From assembly GCA_903837815.1 (NCBI GenBank), contig CAILWD010000182.1, forward strand, positions 1 through 7,575: DNA of 7,575 nt, in the 5' to 3' direction. A program made the translations under genes and the position numbers. Source of the DNA: an uncultured Chloroflexota bacterium. GTDB taxonomy: Bacteria > Chloroflexota > Anaerolineae > Anaerolineales > Villigracilaceae. Shown one piece after another: positions 1 to 4,542 of this stretch. The first letter of the stretch is position 1, and every line of letters starts with the position of its first letter. Below the pieces are notes generated by a model, which saw only the letters and a list, made by a program, of their open reading frames with translations, was not told the DNA's origin and made no database searches.

Positions 1-260
1 AACCCGCGTTTCGTCACTTGAAACCAGCCTCGTCTTGGAGACACAAGCAATCCTGCTTTGCGCAAATATGTCCCAGCCCATCCGACGCGATCATAAAATC
101 GTGTTTTTCGCGCACTCGGGAGCATCTCGGCAAGTTCAACTTCTGACAAGTTGAATTCTTTTGCCAATACGTTTGTCGCATCTTTGAGTGAATGCTCTTT
201 TTCGTCTTTTGTGAGTTTTAGCAACGGAAGCATTAGAGATTGATAATCAGGAATGGACAT
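1..260 (-). CDS. mrr: Mrr-type restriction endonuclease, N-terminal part (cut by window edge)
   Basis: Reading leftward from the ATG at 260-258, 86 codons are open to the window edge with no stop. The peptide begins MSIPDYQSLMLPLLKL and continues with a glutamate- and lysine-rich helical stretch. It then reads LPSARKTRFYDRVGWAGTYL (residues 48-67) and KAGLLVSPRRGWFQVTKRG. This is the pattern of the Mrr N-terminal winged-helix domain, which precedes the PD-(D/E)XK nuclease domain in Mrr proteins. Mrr family members are type IV enzymes that cut DNA carrying foreign methylation. The nuclease domain lies outside the window, so activity cannot be judged. A GGGAG-like ribosome site sits about 5 nt before the ATG and supports this start. 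GC is about 45% here, clearly lower than the neighbouring genes, which suits an acquired defence gene. Family assignment is by recognition of the sequence, without a search. Confidence 0.82.
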   Translation of the reverse strand, partial: MSIPDYQSLMLPLLKLTKDEKEHSLKDATNVLAKEFNLSEVELAEMLPSARKTRFYDRVGWAGTYLRKAGLLVSPRRGWFQVTKRG

Positions 261-308
261 GGTGTTCTCCCATCTTCTTTTACGATTGTCAAATTCTATT
301 TCGGGGCA

Positions 309-317
309 AGTATAGCA
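309..317 (-). promoter_or_regulatory. Candidate extended -10 promoter for mrr
   Basis: On the minus strand this reads TGCTATACT, a TGn extended -10 element with hexamer TATACT. It lies in the 97-bp gap between ogt and mrr. Transcription would start near 302, giving a leader of roughly 40 nt before the ATG at 260. No good -35 is present, which is acceptable for an extended -10. A second option is TTGGTG followed 17 nt later by TAGAAT on the same strand. Inferred from pattern only. Confidence 0.4.
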
Positions 318-357
318 CCAACGGAAAGGGGAGTGCGCAGGGTGAAAACCATCCACG

Positions 358-888
358 CTAAGCCATCACCGCTCCCTCCATCAGTAGCAGCCATTCCTTG
401 GTAGGCAACCCTTCGCCGCCGCCGTAGCCGTGGAGTTTGCCATCTGCGCCAATAACGCGGTGACAGGGAATGACCAGTGGCATGGGATTGGTGGCGTTGG
501 CGCGTCCGACGGCGCGATAGGCATGGGGATGCCCGATCTGTGCGGCGATATCGGCGTAGGTGCGGGTCTCGCCGTAGGGAATCTCATACACGGCTTGCAG
601 CGCCATCCGCTGGAACGGCTTGAGCGTTGACCAGTCGATGGGAAAGGTGAACTCGCGCCGCCTGCCCTTCAAGTACTCGCCGATTTCCCTTGCGTAGAGA
701 CGGGTAATTCTGGGAGATACGTCAATTGCCACCTGCGAAGCGAGGCGCAGGAGGTATTTATCCAATTCGGGCTGAGACTTTGCCCACTCCACCGCAACCA
801 GACCCAGGGCAGAGACCGCGAAGCGCAAATCTCCAAGCGGGGTGTCGTTCAACTCGCCAGGATAAATCTTGAGAGAAGGAAAAGCCAT
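358..888 (-). CDS. ogt: Methylated-DNA--[protein]-cysteine S-methyltransferase (O6-alkylguanine-DNA alkyltransferase)
   Basis: This 176-residue suicide DNA repair protein moves the alkyl group from O6-alkylguanine to its own cysteine. The active-site motif is PCHRVIG, with acceptor Cys142, preceded by RAVGRANATNP (125-135) and followed by the glycine-rich GYGGG (154-158). The helix-turn-helix DNA-binding half starts near residue 90, with YEIPYGETRTYADIA at 101-115. The poorly conserved N-terminal domain covers about residues 1-80. Length is normal for single-domain Ogt/MGMT, with no Ada transcription-factor domain. By eye, the position of the human Arg128 arginine finger is Ala132 here, a site that varies in bacteria. 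The ATG at 888 is chosen because GGAGG lies 8 nt upstream. A longer in-frame TTG start at 969 would fall inside the likely -35 box. The gene is followed 97 bp later by mrr on the same strand. Confidence 0.95.
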   Translation of the reverse strand: MAFPSLKIYPGELNDTPLGDLRFAVSALGLVAVEWAKSQPELDKYLLRLASQVAIDVSPRITRLYAREIGEYLKGRRREFTFPIDWSTLKPFQRMALQAVYEIPYGETRTYADIAAQIGHPHAYRAVGRANATNPMPLVIPCHRVIGADGKLHGYGGGEGLPTKEWLLLMEGAVMA

Positions 889-939
889 GTCGCAATCCTC
901 CAGAAAAAAATTGTTTGCAGTCTTGTTATTTGTCGGACA

Positions 940-969
940 ATCGTAGGGCAGTCGTAGGTTAAGCGTCAA
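940..969 (-). promoter_or_regulatory. Candidate sigma70-type promoter for ogt
   Basis: On the minus strand there is TTGACG (969-964), an 18-nt spacer, then TACGAT (945-940). That gives 5/6 and 4/6 matches to the consensus hexamers. The predicted start near 932 leaves a leader of about 44 nt to the ATG at 888. This placement argues against the longer TTG start at 969, which is the -35 box itself. Confidence 0.5.
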
Positions 970-1018
970 GCACTATTTGGGGGAACATGATAAATTTGAC
1001 GTTGTAAGGTGATTTCTC

Positions 1019-1082
1019 TTCTCCTCCTTTTCAAAGGGAACCGCGGTCGGCGTCCGCGGTTCTCGGCATTTAAGGGGGAGAA
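1019..1082. repeat. Two-tier inverted repeat between ogt and the TyrA-like gene
   Basis: The outer arms are 1019-1029 (TTCTCCTCCTT) and 1072-1082 (AAGGGGGAGAA). They are complementary except for one position that would be a G-U pair in RNA. The inner arms are 1038-1046 (GAACCGCGG) and 1054-1062 (CCGCGGTTC), a perfect 9 bp around a 7-nt loop. The two stems are separated by an 8-by-9-nt internal loop. There is no T-run and both flanking genes point outward, so this is not a terminator. It may be a small dispersed palindromic or MITE-like repeat, or a regulatory structure, since its right arm abuts the promoter of the plus-strand gene. Function unknown. Confidence 0.65.
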
Positions 1083-1097
1083 TTATGGCAGTATAAT
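1069..1097 (+). promoter_or_regulatory. Candidate promoter for the TyrA-like gene
   Basis: A perfect TATAAT lies at 1092-1097. A weak -35 (TTTAAG, 1069-1074) sits 17 nt upstream. Transcription would begin near 1104, about 22 nt before the ATG at 1126, leaving room for the GAGG ribosome site at 1117-1120. The right arm of the inverted repeat (1072-1082) overlaps the -35 region and spacer. Confidence 0.55.
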
Positions 1098-1125
1098 CGC
1101 GTTATCAAACTCTTGCGAGGGTCAT

Positions 1126-2112
1126 ATGCAAACACAAATTACAATCATCGGCCTTGGACAAATCGGCGCTTCGATGGGGCTGGCGCTTGCCGAACATAAG
1201 GAATCCATCCTGCGCGTCGGACATGACCTCAAGCGCGAAGTGGAGCGCGAAGCATTGCAAAAAGGCGCGGCAGATAAAGTGGAGCACAACCTCCCCGCGG
1301 CGGTGCGGGACGCGAAACTCGTGGCGCTTGCCATTCCCGCCAGCAAAGTGAAAGAGACTTTGGAATTCATTGCCCCCGATTTGCAGGAGGGCGCGGTGGT
1401 GTTGGATACTTCGCCAATCAAGGCGGGCGCGCAGAAATGGGCAAAGGAAATCCTGCCTCAAGGACGCCATTACGTGGGACTTACCCCGGCGCTGAATCCT
1501 GAACGGCTGCATGAATTTGGGGTTGGGCTGACCTCGGCGCAGGCTGATCTGTTCTCGAAGGGCCTTTTCCTGATTACGGCTCCATCCGGCGTGCCCGAAG
1601 AGGCAATCACTCTCGCAATGGACTTTGTCCGCCTGCTGGGCGCCGAGCCGATGCTTGCCGACCCCTTCGAGGCAGACGGCTTGATGTCCACCGTCCATCT
1701 GCTTCCGCAACTGGTGGCGGCTTCTCTGTTGAACGCCACGCTGGATCAACCCGGTTGGCAGGATGCGCGGCGGGTGGCGGGGCGTCCGTATGCGGTGGCG
1801 ACTTCGGGAGTGGCGTATCAGGATGAACTGGATTCGCTTCGCTTGTCTGCGATGCAGAATCGGGTGGGAATTGTCCACGCGTTGGATGTGACCATCGCTG
1901 CCCTGCGAAGCCTGCGCGACGATATCGAAAGCGGAAACGAAGATGGGCTGGCGGCGCGCCTAGAGTCCGCATTGAAGGGGCGTCAGCGCTGGCTGGGCGA
2001 ACGTCTCACTGCCAACTGGGAAAATCCGGAGCAGGGCGGGCTGCGTGAAATCCCTTCCATGTCTGAAAGACTTTTTGGCGGTTTTTTTACGAAGAAGAAT
2101 CGCGGCAAATAG
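1126..2112 (+). CDS. TyrA-family (prephenate/arogenate dehydrogenase-like) NAD(P)-dependent dehydrogenase, divergent active site
   Basis: This is a 328-residue protein. An N-terminal Rossmann fold carries GLGQIGASMG (9-18) at the dinucleotide site and DTSPIK (94-99), matching the family's D-x-x-S-x-K. The helical C-terminal domain carries RRVAG (215-219) and QNRVGIVHALD (244-254). Classical TyrA enzymes oxidatively decarboxylate prephenate or arogenate for tyrosine synthesis, using a histidine in an HPxAG motif. Here the aligned stretch is VGLTPALNPE (117-126), putting Thr120 at that histidine. The usual SHLPH motif reads HLLPQ (191-195). The fold is therefore clear but the substrate is not. 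The tail LFGGFFTKKNRGK is basic and aromatic. The ATG at 1126 is preferred because GAGG precedes it by 5 nt and a TATAAT box lies at 1092. An upstream in-frame start at 1009 would begin before both the promoter and the inverted repeat. The GIY-YIG gene follows after 20 nt. Confidence 0.82.
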   Translation: MQTQITIIGLGQIGASMGLALAEHKESILRVGHDLKREVEREALQKGAADKVEHNLPAAVRDAKLVALAIPASKVKETLEFIAPDLQEGAVVLDTSPIKAGAQKWAKEILPQGRHYVGLTPALNPERLHEFGVGLTSAQADLFSKGLFLITAPSGVPEEAITLAMDFVRLLGAEPMLADPFEADGLMSTVHLLPQLVAASLLNATLDQPGWQDARRVAGRPYAVATSGVAYQDELDSLRLSAMQNRVGIVHALDVTIAALRSLRDDIESGNEDGLAARLESALKGRQRWLGERLTANWENPEQGGLREIPSMSERLFGGFFTKKNRGK

Positions 2113-2132
2113 GCGGGCACGTCCCAACCTCG

Positions 2133-2435
2133 ATGAAACACGCCCAGACCGGCTTCTATTGTTACATCCTCGAATGTTCAGACGGGACCTTCTACACCGG
2201 CTGGACGACAGACCCCGAAAGACGGGTCTTGCAACATAATAAGGGCGTTGGCGCAAAATACACCAGTACCCGCCGCCCCGTGAAACTGGTGTATCTCGAA
2301 AGCCATCCAAGCCGGGCGGCCGCCATGAAGCGTGAACTTGCGATTAAAAAAATGAAGCGCGCGCAAAAAAACAGGCTGGCCGAGAGCGGCTCCCTGCCCG
2401 AAAATAGGCGCGAAAATTTTCGTCAAATCGGCTAA
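2133..2435 (+). CDS. GIY-YIG nuclease-domain protein (UPF0213/YhbQ-like)
   Basis: This is a 100-residue single-domain protein. The two signature tyrosine motifs appear as YCYILECSDGTFYTG (9-23), with YCY standing for GIY and YTG for YIG. They are followed by TTDPERRVLQHN (25-36), which supplies the catalytic arginine (30 or 31) and a histidine. RAAAMKRELAIKKMKR (61-76) carries the metal-binding glutamate, Glu68. Length and spacing match the small stand-alone GIY-YIG proteins of the UPF0213/YhbQ group. Their cellular role is poorly defined but is often linked to DNA repair or nucleic-acid cleavage. The last 20 residues are polar and charged. The gene begins 20 nt after the TyrA-like stop with no visible Shine-Dalgarno sequence, so it is probably co-transcribed and translated by coupling. 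Its TAA stop forms the first half of the -10 box of the next gene. Confidence 0.88.
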   Translation: MKHAQTGFYCYILECSDGTFYTGWTTDPERRVLQHNKGVGAKYTSTRRPVKLVYLESHPSRAAAMKRELAIKKMKRAQKNRLAESGSLPENRRENFRQIG

Positions 2436-2438
2436 AAT
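2433..2438 (+). promoter_or_regulatory. -10 element for a leaderless mRNA of the first diguanylate cyclase
   Basis: TAAAAT, in the context GGCTAAAATG, ends 6 nt before the ATG at 2445. A start about 7 nt after the -10 falls on or next to the A of that ATG, so the transcript would have little or no 5' leader. No Shine-Dalgarno sequence is present, which agrees with this. No convincing -35 is seen. The same arrangement with the same spacing occurs before the paralogue at 3473. Confidence 0.55.
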
Positions 2439-2444
2439 GTGCGT

Positions 2445-3404
2445 ATGAAAAAATTGGCGGGCTTGCTTGCGGCAAATTCCATGGAAGAAATCCTGGACTA
2501 TATTCACGGTATGGTTGCGCTTGTGGAGCATGATGGCGCGCTGGTTTCCTGGAATGCCGCCTTCGGCGAGGAACGGGGAAAGACTGGAAACCTGCTGGAT
2601 TGTTTTTCCGAAAAAGAGAAAGCCAAAATCAGCTCCATGTTGGGCACAAAACAAAGAGAGCGGTTTGCCGTCGAGTTGGGCGCCGACGAAGACCAGAAGA
2701 CCATATTCTACGACTGCGTCATCGTCCCGTTCGAGGATGGGCGTTCCCTGTTCATTGCCGAGCAATTCGACACACAGCAGGCCCTGCAGGAGATCGTCCA
2801 GCGGCTGAATCGCCAGGTCAGGATGTATCAGATGGAAAGTGAAGCCGCCAAGAAGATCGCGCGCAACAAGCAGACCGAAGTGGAAGCCATCGTGATGCAG
2901 GCGAGCGAACTGTCGAACGTGGATGCGCTGACCTTCCTCCCCAACCGCCGCATGATTGTCCGCGAACTTCAAAATGAAACACAGCGCGCCCAGCGCTACC
3001 CGGCGCCTTTATCCATCTCGGTGGTGGATGTGGATTTCTTCAAAAAGGTGAATGATACCTATGGCCACCTTGTGGGGGATGAAGTCTTGCGGCATGTGGC
3101 CTACCAACTGCGGGATAACGTCCGTCATCCTGATCTGGTGGGAAGGTACGGCGGCGAGGAATTCCTGATTCTGTTGCCCAATACCGAGGCAAAGGAAGCC
3201 GCTGAACAGGCGGGGCGTTTGTGCAAGTGTGTGCGCGAAGCGCAATTCCCCGTTGGCGGGCAAGACCTGAAAGTAACTGTCAGCGTCGGCGTGGCGCAGT
3301 ACCAGCCCGGAGCAGATACCTGGGACTCCCTCCTCAACCGAGCTGATACCGCCATGTACAAAGCCAAGAAAAATGGACGGGATTGCTGGGTGGTGATGGA
3401 CTAA
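2445..3404 (+). CDS. Diguanylate cyclase with N-terminal PAS-like sensor (paralogue 1)
   Basis: This is a 319-residue cytosolic protein with no membrane segment. A PAS-like domain spans about residues 14-108, with MVALVEHDGALVSWNAAF at 23-40. A helical signalling linker covers about 112-157. The GGDEF domain runs from 158 to the end and makes c-di-GMP from two GTP. The motif is GGEEF at 236-240. The PleD-equivalent catalytic and metal residues are all present: Asp195, Lys200, Asn203, Asp212 and Glu238. An intact RxxD inhibitory site (Arg227-Asp230) lies five residues before the motif, so product feedback is expected. The usual LTGLPNRR reads LTFLPNRR (162-169). The ATG at 2445 is chosen over a GTG two codons earlier because it fits the leaderless -10 spacing and aligns with the start of the paralogue. 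The ligand of the PAS-like domain cannot be read from sequence. Confidence 0.93.
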   Translation: MKKLAGLLAANSMEEILDYIHGMVALVEHDGALVSWNAAFGEERGKTGNLLDCFSEKEKAKISSMLGTKQRERFAVELGADEDQKTIFYDCVIVPFEDGRSLFIAEQFDTQQALQEIVQRLNRQVRMYQMESEAAKKIARNKQTEVEAIVMQASELSNVDALTFLPNRRMIVRELQNETQRAQRYPAPLSISVVDVDFFKKVNDTYGHLVGDEVLRHVAYQLRDNVRHPDLVGRYGGEEFLILLPNTEAKEAAEQAGRLCKCVREAQFPVGGQDLKVTVSVGVAQYQPGADTWDSLLNRADTAMYKAKKNGRDCWVVMD

Positions 3405-3460
3405 ACGGCTCCGCGGCGAATTGTTCTAAACTTGCAAGGAATGAAAATCGACGGCTGGGC

Positions 3461-3466
3461 TAGAAT
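3461..3466 (+). promoter_or_regulatory. -10 element for a leaderless mRNA of the second diguanylate cyclase
   Basis: TAGAAT, in the context GGCTAGAATG, ends 6 nt before the ATG at 3473, the same geometry as at 2433. Across 26 ungapped positions (2430-2455 against 3458-3483), 20 are identical, so the promoter appears to have been duplicated with the gene. Another possible -10, TAAACT at 3427-3432, would give a leader of about 34 nt. Confidence 0.52.
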
Positions 3467-3472
3467 GGGGAC

Positions 3473-4441
3473 ATGGAAAAATTTTCGGATTTGATCTCCG
3501 CGGGAATTGCCGGAGAGATTTTTGAGAAAATTCGTACCCTGGTGATGCTTGTGGAGCGTGACGGCAGCCTGGTATCGTGGAATTCCGCTTTTGGCGAATA
3601 CAAGGCAAAAAATCCGCAAGCGGGAAATTTGCAGGAATGTTTCCCGGAGAAGGAAAGGGCCCGGATCGGCGGCGCGTTGAAGGCCGGTGTGCGCGAAAAT
3701 TTTGTAGCGGAACTCGGGATCGATGACGAGGGAAGAACGGTCTTTTACGGCTGTTCATTGTTCCCCGTCCAGGGGGAACGTTTTATCTTTGTTGCTGAAC
3801 GTCTCGATTCAGAGGCCTCGTTGCAGGAGATCGTCCAGCGTTTGAACCGACAGGTCAAAATGTTCCAGGTGGAGAGTGAATCGGCAAAGAAGATTGCCCG
3901 CAACAAACAGACCGAAGTGGAAGCCATTGCCGCCCAGGCAGATGAACTCTCCAATATGGATGTGCTGACTTTCCTGCCCAACCGCCGCATGATCATCAAG
4001 ACGCTCAAGAATGAGATTCTGCGCGTCGAACGTTATACGGGTCCGCTTTCCATCTCTGTGGTAGATGTGGATCATTTCAAGAAAATCAACGACCTTTATG
4101 GGAATCTTGCCGGGGATGAAGTGTTGAAGCATGTGGCATATCAGTTGAGAGATCATGTCCGCCACCCTGATATGGTCGGTCGTTACGGCGGCGAAGAATT
4201 CCTGATCCTGTTGCCCAGCACGAATGCCGGCGAAGCCGCTGAACAGGCTGCGCGTCTATGCAGATACGTGCGTGAAGCGCAGATGCCTGTCGAAGGACAC
4301 AACCTGAAAGTCACGATCAGCGCCGGCGTGGCTCAGTACATTCCCGGCATAGACACCTGGGATACCCTCCTCACTCGCGCAGACGCCGCCATGCATGAGG
4401 CAAAGAACAAGGGGCGCGACCGCTGGAGTGTGGCGAAGTAA
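3473..4441 (+). CDS. Diguanylate cyclase with N-terminal PAS-like sensor (paralogue 2)
   Basis: This 322-residue protein has the same architecture as its upstream neighbour. A PAS-like domain covers about 14-111, with LVMLVERDGSLVSWNSAF at 23-40. A near-identical linker follows, including LQEIVQRLNRQVKMFQ at 117-132 and ARNKQTEVEAI at 142-152. The C-terminal GGDEF domain has GGEEF at 239-243. Expected catalytic and metal residues are Asp198, Lys203, Asn206, Asp215 and Glu241. The inhibitory site is Arg230-x-x-Asp233. It should therefore be an active, feedback-controlled cyclase. It also has the LTFLPNRR variant (165-172). Divergence from the first copy is concentrated in the sensor half, suggesting a tandem duplication followed by a change of input signal. 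The catalytic half keeps high identity even at DNA level. A strong terminator follows 12 nt after the stop codon. Confidence 0.93.
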   Translation: MEKFSDLISAGIAGEIFEKIRTLVMLVERDGSLVSWNSAFGEYKAKNPQAGNLQECFPEKERARIGGALKAGVRENFVAELGIDDEGRTVFYGCSLFPVQGERFIFVAERLDSEASLQEIVQRLNRQVKMFQVESESAKKIARNKQTEVEAIAAQADELSNMDVLTFLPNRRMIIKTLKNEILRVERYTGPLSISVVDVDHFKKINDLYGNLAGDEVLKHVAYQLRDHVRHPDMVGRYGGEEFLILLPSTNAGEAAEQAARLCRYVREAQMPVEGHNLKVTISAGVAQYIPGIDTWDTLLTRADAAMHEAKNKGRDRWSVAK

Positions 4442-4453
4442 GAGACGAAGTAG

Positions 4454-4487
4454 GTCACATGTCAACCATGACATGTGACTTTTTTTT
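4454..4487 (+). terminator. Rho-independent terminator after the second diguanylate cyclase
   Basis: A perfect 11-bp stem is formed by GTCACATGTCA (4454-4464) and TGACATGTGAC (4469-4479) around the 4-nt loop ACCA. Eight consecutive T residues follow (4480-4487). It lies 12 nt past the stop at 4441 and 55 nt before the next gene, closing the plus-strand block. Confidence 0.93.
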
Positions 4488-4500
4488 ATCCTCTTGTTTG

Positions 4501-4509
4501 TGCTAAACT
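4501..4509 (+). promoter_or_regulatory. Candidate extended -10 promoter for the membrane Fe-S reductase gene
   Basis: TGCTAAACT is a TGn extended -10 with hexamer TAAACT at 4504-4509. Only a T-rich tract (the terminator T-run) lies at the -35 position. A start near 4516 gives a leader of about 27 nt with a GGGAG ribosome site (4533-4537), 5 nt before the ATG at 4543. The motif resembles TGCTATACT upstream of mrr. Confidence 0.45.
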
Positions 4510-4542
4510 TAACAAAATTAATCCTCATACACGGGAGATGCC

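Noticed and set aside
889..969. A longer TTG start for ogt, 27 residues upstream
   Set aside because: That TTG is the first triplet of the probable -35 box, the extra residues do not resemble the family, and GGAGG precedes the ATG at 888.
1009..1125. A longer start for the TyrA-like protein, 39 residues upstream
   Set aside because: The extension runs through the inverted repeat and upstream of the TATAAT box, encodes low-complexity sequence, and the Rossmann motif begins right after the ATG at 1126, which has a ribosome site.
1105..1878. Long antisense open frame opposite the TyrA-like gene
   Set aside because: Its product is rich in Arg, His and Gln with no recognisable domain. It is the complement of a well-supported gene in a GC-rich region.
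2439..2444. GTG start two codons before the ATG of the first diguanylate cyclase
   Set aside because: It has no ribosome site, lies between the -10 box and the likely transcription start, and the paralogue aligns from the ATG.
3405..3472. Possible terminator or small gene between the two cyclases
   Set aside because: The 68-bp gap has no stem followed by a T-run. The short ATG at 3441 is out of frame with the cyclase, and AGGA abuts it with no spacing.
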